Below, piece by piece: positions 17,343 to 25,548 of a stretch of DNA of 64,000 nt. The first letter of the stretch is position 1. Each line of letters begins with the position of its first letter. Source of the DNA: an uncultured Planktomarina sp. (GTDB taxonomy: Bacteria; Pseudomonadota; Alphaproteobacteria; Rhodobacterales; Rhodobacteraceae); NCBI GenBank assembly GCA_905182325.1, contig CAJJBD010000008.1:1-64000 (forward strand), written 5' to 3'. The notes under the pieces are model-generated. The model was not told the origin of the DNA. It saw only the letters and a program-made list of their open reading frames with translations, and did not search any database. The translations under genes were made by a program, and so were the position numbers.

Positions 17343-17377
17343 GCCATCATTCTTATGAAAGCTCAGCCTATTTTTTT
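17337..17377 (+). terminator. Rho-independent terminator of the ADH-SDR-AMDase-like operon
   Basis: GGCTGAGC (17337-17344) pairs perfectly with GCTCAGCC (17361-17368), with a 16-base loop, followed by TA and seven T residues (17371-17377). The stem begins inside the last codons and includes the TGA stop codon of the racemase-family gene. Confidence 0.88.
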
Positions 17378-17414
17378 AATTTGATTAAAGTTTGGGATAG
17401 TGTTCCGCCAGTAA

Positions 17415-17999
17415 TCAAACGATTTCACAAGCCTCATCGAATGTGAGCCTGGAGGAACGATCGCGGATCTTATCTCCACCAACTCCGTAGCCAATATTTA
17501 TCAGCATACTGGCACGCCAACTGCTGTTCGCATAAAAAGCTTCATCTATCTTAGCAGCATTAAAGCCGATCATTGGGCCACAATCCAAGCCAAGGGAGCG
17601 GGCTGCTACAATTAAATATCCTACTTGAAGCCATGTGTTAAGTGATGCTTTGTTAGCCAGTTTTTCGGCAGGTTGGCTAGCCACCGCCTTTGCATCTAAT
17701 TGTGGTGACAGATTTGGAAGGTGGCGGTGGAACTCAAGGTCATGTGCCACTACTGCAACCACAGGTGCAGATTGAATTTTTGGTCGGTTCCCCTCTGCGG
17801 CTGCGTCGATCACCTTTTGTCGCGACTCTTGTGATGTGACAAAGGTAAGCCGCATTGGGCAGAAATTTGACTCTGTCGGACCTAATTTCACTATCTCATA
17901 AAGTTGGTGCAAAATATCGTTGCTAACTGGTTTATCAGTATAAAAGCGATGGGTTCTGGCTGAAATGAAGAGTTCATTGAGGTAATCAGGATGTGTCAT
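17415..17999 (-). CDS. rutE: Malonic semialdehyde reductase, nitroreductase family (RutE/HadB)
   Basis: A 194-residue FMN-binding nitroreductase-fold protein. The N-terminal AxxxARTHRFYTDKPV segment carries the FMN-phosphate-binding Arg/His pair, GPTESNFCPMRLTFV contacts the flavin, and the C-terminal GFNAAKIDEAFY and RLTFDEAC segments are typical of RutE rather than NfsA/NfsB. The known reaction is reduction of malonic semialdehyde to 3-hydroxypropionate. No other rut genes are here, so it probably detoxifies semialdehydes formed by neighbouring pathways. It follows the GST gene on the same strand. Confidence 0.85.
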   Translation of the reverse strand: MTHPDYLNELFISARTHRFYTDKPVSNDILHQLYEIVKLGPTESNFCPMRLTFVTSQESRQKVIDAAAEGNRPKIQSAPVVAVVAHDLEFHRHLPNLSPQLDAKAVASQPAEKLANKASLNTWLQVGYLIVAARSLGLDCGPMIGFNAAKIDEAFYANSSWRASMLINIGYGVGGDKIRDRSSRLTFDEACEIV

Positions 18000-18040
18000 T
18001 TTATTTCTCTTTTTTGATAATAAATTGGATATGAAATGGC

Positions 18041-18832
18041 CTATAAAAATTTTATGAATTTGTTATGGGCTAAAAAAGTCTTTTTGCCAACTTCACTAAT
18101 TTTTCTGACGGCCTCTTCATTTAACCAGGGTCCAGTGGCTATTGAAAAAGACTCACGTGCTTTTACTTGGGCATACCAAGCTGTGGTCTTTGGATAGCGT
18201 TGTTCCCACAGCATAGTCATGCCAAGGCACTCTATTCTATAAAAATACGCAGTTAATAGTGCATCTGCTAATGAATATTCATTGCCGATCAACCAAGAAG
18301 AAGTATCAAGTGCTGCCTCAATATCGGAGCACATTCGCGCAAGCCGCTCTAATGCTACATAAACATAGTTAGAGTCAGCACCAAGTTCTACCAAATCTTT
18401 TAATTTGTGGGCTCTAATTTGGTCTGGCATTGCCGCCCAGCGGGCAGCTAGTTCTTCTGGAGTTTTACTAAGTAGCATCTGGCGCTGATAACTACTAAAA
18501 GTGAGGGTATTGACGCTATCGTGATATTCTAGTGCGTAAATGCCCCAAATGTGCGTCTTCGCTATATCATGTGGAGAATTTGGTAAAAGTGGATTATACT
18601 TACTTAAACCATCAAGATACTCGCAAATAACACTAGATTCATTTATCAGCATCCCGTCGTGATCCAGAACTGGAACGATTGCCCGCGGATTAATCGCCAG
18701 ATATTCTGGAGTAAACTGTTCACCTGCCGGCAGGTCAACGTGTCTATCTTCCCACTCAAGGTTTTTCTCCGCAAGTACAATTCGTACTTTTATTGAGCAA
18801 ACTGAGTTTGCACCATGATAAAGGGCCAGCAT
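18041..18832 (-). CDS. Glutathione S-transferase family protein
   Basis: A 263-residue protein with an N-terminal thioredoxin-like GST domain (about 1-80; SVCSIKVR at the glutathione-activating end, INPRAIVPVL with the cis-Pro, and ESSVICEYL binding the gamma-glutamyl part) and an all-helical C-terminal domain (about 100-235, with the helix N-cap LADALLTAY). The length is slightly above the usual 200-230. It precedes rutE, so a role in conjugating or dehalogenating electrophiles is possible. No substrate can be inferred. Confidence 0.87.
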   Translation of the reverse strand: MLALYHGANSVCSIKVRIVLAEKNLEWEDRHVDLPAGEQFTPEYLAINPRAIVPVLDHDGMLINESSVICEYLDGLSKYNPLLPNSPHDIAKTHIWGIYALEYHDSVNTLTFSSYQRQMLLSKTPEELAARWAAMPDQIRAHKLKDLVELGADSNYVYVALERLARMCSDIEAALDTSSWLIGNEYSLADALLTAYFYRIECLGMTMLWEQRYPKTTAWYAQVKARESFSIATGPWLNEEAVRKISEVGKKTFLAHNKFIKFL

Positions 18833-19461
18833 TATATTGCCTCTTTGATTTAATTACTTATTCCACTTTATCTGGTGCTAGCAGCCAAAAGCAATATTTT
18901 GTCGTAAGAAACTTATTATTCTTAATTATTTATCAAACTTGCGCAACTTGAATGAGACTTAAGCAATAGATTTATGATTCTAAGATTGCAAAAAATTGTG
19001 CTTCATGCAGATTCGATTTATTAAAAAATTGGGAAAACTTATTAATAATGATGTTCTACATGGATTTTCTATATATTCAGCTAAAACAAACTAACTGAAG
19101 ATTATTGTAATATTTAATTATTAATTCATCTTCAGGGAAAAGTGTGCAGAATTTAGCGACTAGTTTGATCACGGGTTATCACGATGCAATACAGCAATAC
19201 TGCAATGCGGTTTTCTAGTTGACGTTCATTGGTTCCATATGCACCTATACACACAGACGGAGGCGATATTTAATTATAAAAATGATGACTGGTGGATTTT
19301 AAGATTCTGATAAATTTGTGTTTTATCAATTGATCAAAAGTTCACTAGATGTTTTAAGCATTAAGCTTTTCAGTAAGAGTGTCGCCAAAATAAATGAAAA
19401 ACGCCGTGTTAATGGACCGAGGCATGGCCGCTTGTTTCTTAAGGTCAATTAGGAGGAACTA
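18833..19461. other. Long regulatory gap upstream of the TAXI-TRAP transporter
   Basis: These 629 bases separate the divergent GST and TRAP genes. No credible open reading frame or RNA gene is seen. The segment 19178-19248 is the conserved promoter-like element described separately. After it lie about 213 bases of leader before the TAXI gene, ending in a strong AGGAGG. A six-codon ATG frame at 19282 is too short to call. Confidence 0.6.
19178..19248 (+). promoter_or_regulatory. Conserved promoter/operator element, copy A (upstream of TAXI-TRAP)
   Basis: A block starting ATCACGATG and ending ATATGCACCTAT is repeated almost base for base at 30808-30877, upstream of the cyclase operon. The two share AATGCGG/ATTGCGG, a GTTTT run, AGTTGACGTT and the final 12 bases. 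TTGACG at 19219-19224 is a good -35 box; the CACCTAT block 17 bases later occupies the -10 position. The ATCAC arm followed by GCAAT is a degenerate version of the perfect palindrome in copy B. A shared regulator, most likely the IclR protein at 30004-30750, is inferred. Confidence 0.75.
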
Positions 19462-20511
19462 ATGTTAAATAAATTTACTATATCCTTGTTTGGTATTGTT
19501 GCGATGCTGTCCGCACCCGCTGTACTGGCACAGGCAAACCTAACCGCAGAAACAGCATCGCCTGGAAGCGCTCCCGGGGTGTCAATTATAGCTTTATCAG
19601 AAGTAGCTGCAAAATATAATGTCGCAAACATGCAGGTCAGTACTGGTCAGACATTGACCAATTCGGTTCAAAACGTCGCTGAGGGTAAAAGTGATATTGC
19701 GGCCGCGCCTTTTGTCTTGCCGTTTTTGATGTCAAAGGCAGTTGGTCCGTATGCGAAACTCGGCAAGGAAAAGGGAGCGGAACTTACTGCAAACCTAGCT
19801 GTCCTTTACACATACAGAATCGCCTGTCAGGGACTTTACGCTTATGACAGTGCCAATTTCCCAGGCTACGATGGCATAAAAGGTTCAACAATCTTTAACG
19901 GCCCACCTCGTGGCGCTGCGTTAACGAATGCACGTGATTTGGTTAGAATTGTAACTGGTCTTGAAGAGAAGAAGGATTACACCGCGGTACAGGTTAACTG
20001 GGGTCAAGCGGTGAAAACTATCCAGGATGGTTCTGGGGATGCAAATGTTCTGCCAATGAGTTTTCCGGATGGACGGCTGACTGCGGCCCTCTCGTCAGGA
20101 GACATGACTGTTTTCTCGATGCCTATTGCAGCTTATGAGAGTGATACTTTTCAGAAATTTACCAAAAGGCCTGGTACAGTCGCTGTGACACTTCCAATAA
20201 CTGAAATGGGATTTTCTGGTGGAGTAACTGTTAAATCCGAGGACGATAATTTCCGTTGTCCGGGCACAGTTGGTGGCGACATTGTGAACGTATCGATGGA
20301 CTTTGATTTGGCGAAAGCCCTAACTAAAGCATTCCTAGATGGATTAGACAGCGTTTACATGAAAAAAGCTCCATTCATGTCGAATTCATGGCATGGCGAG
20401 ACAGACATCGCTGTGACTGATATGTGTGGTCTTAACCCATTAAAATATCACCCAGGTTCAGTTGCTGCATGGGAAGAAGCTGGCTACAGCATTCCTGACT
20501 GCGCCAAATAA
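19462..20511 (+). CDS. TAXI-family TRAP transporter solute-binding protein
   Basis: A 349-residue periplasmic receptor with a signal peptide (hydrophobic residues 6-22, predicted cut after VLA at 23). The mature part starts with the typical TAXI arrangement: strand, SPGSAPGVSIIAL loop, and the LTNSVQNVAEGKSDIAA segment that lines the ligand cleft. AGGAGG stands at correct spacing before ATG. The fused permease follows after a strong stem-loop. TAXI receptors deliver small organic anions such as glutamate or other carboxylates; the ligand here is unknown, though the shared promoter ties it to the 30.9-41.1 kb catabolic operon. Confidence 0.9.
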   Translation: MLNKFTISLFGIVAMLSAPAVLAQANLTAETASPGSAPGVSIIALSEVAAKYNVANMQVSTGQTLTNSVQNVAEGKSDIAAAPFVLPFLMSKAVGPYAKLGKEKGAELTANLAVLYTYRIACQGLYAYDSANFPGYDGIKGSTIFNGPPRGAALTNARDLVRIVTGLEEKKDYTAVQVNWGQAVKTIQDGSGDANVLPMSFPDGRLTAALSSGDMTVFSMPIAAYESDTFQKFTKRPGTVAVTLPITEMGFSGGVTVKSEDDNFRCPGTVGGDIVNVSMDFDLAKALTKAFLDGLDSVYMKKAPFMSNSWHGETDIAVTDMCGLNPLKYHPGSVAAWEEAGYSIPDCAK

Positions 20512-20520
20512 TTTAAATCG

Positions 20521-20562
20521 AAATGCTAGCGCCCGCCCTAACTCGCGTGGGCGCTAGCATTT
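20521..20562 (+). terminator. Strong stem-loop between TAXI receptor and TRAP permease genes
   Basis: AAATGCTAGCGCCC (20521-20534) is perfectly complementary to GGGCGCTAGCATTT (20549-20562), a 14-bp stem with a 14-base loop. It is followed by CAAG rather than T residues. It likely protects the receptor mRNA or attenuates read-through, giving more receptor than permease. Confidence 0.75.
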
Positions 20563-20593
20563 CAAGTTTATAGAAAATCTGAAAGTTTAAATA

Positions 20594-22945
20594 ATGTCTG
20601 ATACAGAAAAAGCAGGTCATACAACTAGTGACTTGGGTTTGAAGTTGGTTTATTTCCTTACTGTATCTATGGTTATCGTCGGCTTAATTAATGCTACCCC
20701 CGGAATCCCAGGCTACGACGATCTTGTTGCCCAAATAACCGGAATTGATGGTGCAACTTTCAGAAAATTTCCCTTTGAATGGTTTTACCCCTCTTTTTTT
20801 GCACTAATGATGTTGATCGTAGCATTGAAACATTCAATGTGGCGGGCTTGGGCAGGCAAAGCTCTTATAAAACGGCAGTTTGGACTTTTTATGGACATCG
20901 CACTGGTTGTGATGGCCGCCACCATTTCAGTGACCTATTTTATTGAAATCGAAGCGATATGTCTTATCGACCAATTTACAGGTGACCGTGCTCGTCTAAT
21001 TGCTCAGAGCCTAAACTCAGAAAAAGAAATGGCTGAGCTTCTTGGAATGACGCCACCAACGACTGTTGACGACCCACAATGTGTAAATACAACTGGTGGA
21101 TGGTTGGTTTTGATAGTTGGTTTGGCAATAACAGTTTTCCTGTCTTATAATGTCAAAGTATGGGGCTTTCCACTCGTTTTGGTAGCTATACTGATTGCAA
21201 GTTATACTATCATCACGGTTTTAGTTTGGTATTTCCATGGCCCGGATGACATTAATAAATACTTGATGACTAAGCTTGCAGGTGAACCGCGCATATTGAG
21301 CGATGGACGACCACGAATTCATGACATTTTAGTCAATAATTCGTCTGGCATGCTTGGTCGGTTTATGGACATCGTTCTCAATACAATTTTTCCATATTTA
21401 GTTTTGGGTTCTTTATTCGGGAGCTCAGCTGGTGGGCGCTCATTAATTAAAGTTGCGTTTAGGCTGACACGTAACCTTCGTGGCGGACCTGCACATGCCG
21501 CGGTTGTTTCCTCGGCTATGTTTGGAACCATCTCAGGTGGTCCAATCGTTAATGTTTTGTCTACCGGAGTTTTGACTATTCCAATGATGATCAAACGCGG
21601 TTTTTCCAAGACCTTTGCCGGTGGGGTGGAAGCGGCTGCTTCCTCAGGTGGCTCCATCATGCCGCCTGTTATGGGAGTTGCTGCCTTCGTCTTAGCTGCT
21701 TTAACAGCAGTACCTTATTCTAGCGTAATTATCGCTGCAGTGATCCCGGCGCTTTGTTATTTTTTCTGCCTCTTCCTCTCGGTAATTTTCCAGTCCAGAA
21801 AACAAAAAATTGAGGCTATTGGCGTATTGACAGAAGATATGCACCTTGATTTTCAAGACTTGTTAAACCTCATCATGATTTTAGCTCCAATATTACTGAT
21901 CCTTTTATTACTTCTGACTGATAAGAGTTCAGTGGGCTGTGGGTTCTTTGGTGGAATGATGGGTGCAGAGCGTATTATCACCGCGGATGGCTGTAATGTG
22001 ATAAGCCTGTCTTGGGGCCAACAATTAATACAAAATGCGGCTGGCGATGCAGGAAGCGCTGGCTGGATGGCCGTACTGCTACTTATGGCGCTATTGTTCG
22101 TGGATCCAGAAGTTCGATCTAAGCCTAAAAAAGTAGTTGATGGGTTGTCTCAGGCAGGTGTATTGATCTCCACACTCTATTTAATGTTCCTTGCGGTTTC
22201 TATCATCGACTTTTGTTTGAATTTTACAGGGCTTCCAACTTTTCTTTCTCTTGATGTTTTACAGTGGCTGCAAAGCTTGAACCTTGGGAATGGTGGGCCA
22301 GTGATATTTCAATTGGTTGCTCTTCTTCTGACAATGTTTATTGCTATTTTGCTGGGGATGGGAATGCCAGCGGTGCCTGCGTATATCAATGTGGCTCTGT
22401 TGATGGGGCCAGTTTTGGCGGGTCTTGGAATTTCCACTTTTACTGCGCATATGTTTATCTTCTACTTTGCTGTAGCAAGTGCTATTACTCCGCCCGTGGC
22501 GCTTGCCGCTTTTGCAGCCGCCACTATTACAAATGCCGGTCCCATGGGAACTGCTTTCTCGGCTGTTAAATCTGGAATTGTTATGTTCATAATTCCATTT
22601 GTATTTGCATTTTATCCTGAAATTTTATTGATAGAAGACGCGGTGATAGATGCTGGATCAAATAGTGGTGGGGCAATAAAATATTTAGCAGGCTATACTG
22701 GCACGGTTGATTTGGGCGTATTGGCTATGTTGCTGTTCAGGCTGGCAATTGCGCTGTACCTAGTTTCAAGCTCTCTATCGAGGTTTGATTCTGGGCCGCT
22801 CGGATTTATTGAAGTAGTTTTACGCATCGGCCTAGCCATGTTACTATTATTCAAATCTCCGGTAATTTTTAGTTTTGCTATAGTCGGTGCAGTACTGGTG
22901 ATAGGAGTTCACCAGCTGCGCCATCGTGGGATAATAGGATACTAA
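20594..22945 (+). CDS. TRAP transporter fused permease (small plus large membrane subunits)
   Basis: A 783-residue membrane protein combining a DctQ-like four-helix region in the first 200 or so residues with a DctM-like region of about 12 helices. The GGSIMPPVMGVAAFV segment (about 352-366) and GMGMPAVPAYINVALLMGP (about 593-611) are the two conserved DctM substrate/sodium loops. TAXI-type systems usually have such fused permeases. A hydrophilic insertion of about 60 residues near 460-500 is loop-like. It follows the TAXI receptor with an 82-base gap that contains the stem-loop. It uses an ion gradient for uptake. Confidence 0.93.
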   Translation: MSDTEKAGHTTSDLGLKLVYFLTVSMVIVGLINATPGIPGYDDLVAQITGIDGATFRKFPFEWFYPSFFALMMLIVALKHSMWRAWAGKALIKRQFGLFMDIALVVMAATISVTYFIEIEAICLIDQFTGDRARLIAQSLNSEKEMAELLGMTPPTTVDDPQCVNTTGGWLVLIVGLAITVFLSYNVKVWGFPLVLVAILIASYTIITVLVWYFHGPDDINKYLMTKLAGEPRILSDGRPRIHDILVNNSSGMLGRFMDIVLNTIFPYLVLGSLFGSSAGGRSLIKVAFRLTRNLRGGPAHAAVVSSAMFGTISGGPIVNVLSTGVLTIPMMIKRGFSKTFAGGVEAAASSGGSIMPPVMGVAAFVLAALTAVPYSSVIIAAVIPALCYFFCLFLSVIFQSRKQKIEAIGVLTEDMHLDFQDLLNLIMILAPILLILLLLLTDKSSVGCGFFGGMMGAERIITADGCNVISLSWGQQLIQNAAGDAGSAGWMAVLLLMALLFVDPEVRSKPKKVVDGLSQAGVLISTLYLMFLAVSIIDFCLNFTGLPTFLSLDVLQWLQSLNLGNGGPVIFQLVALLLTMFIAILLGMGMPAVPAYINVALLMGPVLAGLGISTFTAHMFIFYFAVASAITPPVALAAFAAATITNAGPMGTAFSAVKSGIVMFIIPFVFAFYPEILLIEDAVIDAGSNSGGAIKYLAGYTGTVDLGVLAMLLFRLAIALYLVSSSLSRFDSGPLGFIEVVLRIGLAMLLLFKSPVIFSFAIVGAVLVIGVHQLRHRGIIGY

Positions 22946-22981
22946 AAGCCGTAGGCGCCAGGCGCATCAAGGCAATTTGCA

Positions 22982-24181
22982 TCAGGTAGTACGGTTGCAC
23001 CTAATTAAAAAGTGGGTGCTGAAAGCCCCGCAAGAGGCAAAAATAAGTATGCTTGCAATCATTGCATAAGGTGTGCCGTCAAAAAATTGTCCTGCAAAAC
23101 CTGCAATGGTAACTGAGCCCAATGTTGAGAGGGCACTTGTCACACTGGCGCCTGTACCCGCTATATGACCTAAAGGTTCCATGGCTAAGGCTGTCAAGTT
23201 TCCAAACGTTAACCCCGCTTGAAAAAATATTCCAAAGATCCAAAAAACAAATATTGAGAAACCACCCCCCCCTGAAAGTAGATCACTATTGTAAAGAAAT
23301 AGCATCGCAATACTCCAAAGGATTTGCACATACATAGAGATGCTAACAATTCGTCGCATTCCGAATTTCATAACTATCATTGAATTAAAAAAACTCGCCG
23401 ATCCAGACAGGATTGCAATCATGGCGAACCACAGTGGAAAACTGTTAGAACGTCCGTAGAATTGATCGAAAATTTGTTGAACAAGTAAAATTGCAGTAAA
23501 TAAAATGCCTCCGGCAAAAATTAGTGTGACAATTGCAAGGCGTACAATTTTTAGTGATAAAATCTCCATAGTTGCGATCTTAAAAGGCTGTAAGCGGAAC
23601 GGTAGCCTCATTTCTGCTTTTAATGGCTCGTTAATACGTACTGCTGTCCAAACTGTACTAATAAGCGCAAATAAAATGAAAACTCCAAAAATTGATCGCC
23701 AGTCTGATATTGAAATTATACCTGCTCCCAATAGTGGAGCTACCGCAGGCACGATTGCAAATATTACCATAATAAAAGATGAAATGCGCGCCATTTCTCT
23801 TCCGGAATATAGATCCCGCACTAAAGCCTGGGATACTACCCGGGGTGCAGCTGCTCCGATCCCTTGCAAAACTCGAGCAATAACAAGTGTTTCTAAGTTT
23901 GTCGAAAATATACATAGGGCCGAAGAAAAGATATAAATTATGGCTCCAAAATATATTATTTTTTTGCGTCCGAAACTGTCGGAAAGTGGGCCTGTAACAA
24001 AGGTTCCAAAGGCCATACCAATTATAAAAGTTGATAGAACTAGTTGTGCCTTGTTCGGATTGCTTGAAGTGAGTTCTTTTGAAATGTCAGGTAGTGCAGG
24101 TAATAGTGCGTCAATCGATAGTGCAACAGTAGCGACTAACATCGCCATGAGCGAAATGAATTCAGTAGTTGAAATACGCAT
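22982..24181 (-). CDS. MFS multidrug transporter, Bcr/CflA type
   Basis: A 399-residue 12-helix major facilitator. The first helix has the drug:H+ antiporter-1 arrangement with ALSIDALLPALPDI (about 20-34), where the Asp is conserved in Bcr/CflA pumps. The loop 2-3 motif reads GPLSDSFGRKKII (about 64-76), and the motif C-like GxxxGPLLGxxI segment in helix 5 is seen as APLLGAGI. It faces the TRAP permease tail to tail and is divergent from the M20 gene. It probably exports a toxic compound or metabolite. Confidence 0.88.
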   Translation of the reverse strand: MRISTTEFISLMAMLVATVALSIDALLPALPDISKELTSSNPNKAQLVLSTFIIGMAFGTFVTGPLSDSFGRKKIIYFGAIIYIFSSALCIFSTNLETLVIARVLQGIGAAAPRVVSQALVRDLYSGREMARISSFIMVIFAIVPAVAPLLGAGIISISDWRSIFGVFILFALISTVWTAVRINEPLKAEMRLPFRLQPFKIATMEILSLKIVRLAIVTLIFAGGILFTAILLVQQIFDQFYGRSNSFPLWFAMIAILSGSASFFNSMIVMKFGMRRIVSISMYVQILWSIAMLFLYNSDLLSGGGGFSIFVFWIFGIFFQAGLTFGNLTALAMEPLGHIAGTGASVTSALSTLGSVTIAGFAGQFFDGTPYAMIASILIFASCGAFSTHFLIRCNRTT

Positions 24182-24237
24182 TTAAAACCCGATATAAAAA
24201 CAGTCTGAGTCAATTCGCTGTATTTTTGGTGAAAGTA

Positions 24238-24299
24238 AACAATTAACACTTCATAGATGCTGAATTAGTAACCCGTTTGATAGGTAAGTTTTAATTGTT
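24238..24299. promoter_or_regulatory. Long-spaced 9-bp inverted repeat in the MFS/M20 divergent region
   Basis: AACAATTAA at 24238-24246 and its exact complement TTAATTGTT at 24291-24299 flank a 44-base spacer, between two divergent start codons. It could be a two-site operator for looping or a tetrameric regulator. The AT-rich composition makes chance a real alternative. Confidence 0.3.
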
Positions 24300-24392
24300 C
24301 TTAATTTATCCTATATAATAAAACTCAATTGTTGCTCTTGGCAAAATACTTTGAGGACCCTAACAATTTTATACTAGCGATCGGAATTCAAC

Positions 24393-25526
24393 ATGGTACT
24401 TGATATTGGATCATTGACTGCCCTTAGGCGTGATTTACATCAGTTTCCAGAACTAGGGTTTTATGAAAAACTTACTAAACAAAAGATTATAAAGTTTTTG
24501 TCTGACCTGAATGTTGAGGTTCACGAAAAGTCCGGTGTTATTGGCGTACTTCGTGCTGGAAAAGGTAATCGTGTTATTGGTTTGCGCGCAGATATGGATG
24601 CGCTGCCTATCGGTGAAACTAGTAAACACGGCTATGGATCAAAAATAGATGGGGTGATGCATGCCTGTGGCCATGATGGCCACATGGCAATGCTTTTGGG
24701 CGCAGTAGAAATCTTGGTAAAAAAACCTGACTTTGATGGGACGGTTGTTTTTATTTTTCAGCCTAATGAAGAACATGGGCTGGGCGCTAAAAAAATGATT
24801 GGAGAAGGGTTTCTTGAAAAGTTTCCTATAGAGGAAGTTTATGCGACCCATAATCTACCTGGGGCTCCAACTGGTCAGATATCTACACGCGCTGGCTTGA
24901 TTTGCTCAAGTGAGAGCCTTTTTGAAATAAATATTAATGGTCAAGGTGGACACGCATCGATGCCCCATTTGGGTCAAGATACCATAACTATTGGTGCTGA
25001 AATCGTTCAGGCATTGCAGACTGTGGTGTCACGAAAACTACCACCGGGGTCTGGTGCTGTGTTGTCCGTAACTGAATTTATTACTGATGGGCAACGCAAT
25101 GTACTGCCTGGTCGTGCATCATTAAAAGGAGATGTGCGGACTAGATCAACAAAAGATCGTGATCAGATCGAAAGCTTTATGAGGCAAATTTGCAGGGGAA
25201 TTGAAATATCACATTCTGCGAGTGTTGAATTTACTTTTGATACCCAGTTTGTTGAGACTGTTAATGCTTTGGGGCCAACAAATTCTGTTGTGCGTGTCTC
25301 TGAGACGCTGGGGCTTGAAACTATTCCGAATAGGGAGCCAATGAGCTTTTCGGAAGACTTTGCCCACTTCAGCAATGCCATTCCTGGCTGTTTTTTTCTT
25401 TTAGGAAACGGAAAAGAGGGTAAAAATGGTCGTCCACTACACTCAAGTGATTATGATTTTAACGATCAATTACTGCCAATTGGTGCAGATTTTTGGGCTG
25501 CGTTGGTGCGTGATCGGTTGTCATAA
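24393..25526 (+). CDS. M20D-family amidohydrolase (hippurate/N-acyl-amino-acid hydrolase-like)
   Basis: A 377-residue dimetal amidohydrolase. It opens with LRRDLHQFPELGF, then has RADMDALP (65-72), MHACGHDGH with metal ligands Cys92 and His94, QPNEEHGLGA with Glu126/Glu127 (general base and metal ligand), and ATHNLPG supplying another His. The C-terminal SEDFAHF segment holds the Glu/Asp metal contact, and a ferredoxin-like dimerisation domain lies in the middle. The Cys ligand places it with hippurate and indole-acetyl-amino-acid hydrolases. It precedes a creatinase-like gene by 22 bases, probably the same operon. Confidence 0.92.
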   Translation: MVLDIGSLTALRRDLHQFPELGFYEKLTKQKIIKFLSDLNVEVHEKSGVIGVLRAGKGNRVIGLRADMDALPIGETSKHGYGSKIDGVMHACGHDGHMAMLLGAVEILVKKPDFDGTVVFIFQPNEEHGLGAKKMIGEGFLEKFPIEEVYATHNLPGAPTGQISTRAGLICSSESLFEININGQGGHASMPHLGQDTITIGAEIVQALQTVVSRKLPPGSGAVLSVTEFITDGQRNVLPGRASLKGDVRTRSTKDRDQIESFMRQICRGIEISHSASVEFTFDTQFVETVNALGPTNSVVRVSETLGLETIPNREPMSFSEDFAHFSNAIPGCFFLLGNGKEGKNGRPLHSSDYDFNDQLLPIGADFWAALVRDRLS

Positions 25527-25548
25527 ACTAAAACTTAGGGGATAGCAT

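Noticed and set aside
19282-19302. Six-codon upstream frame in the TAXI leader
   Set aside because: Too short and without a clear ribosome site at proper spacing to support leader-peptide control.
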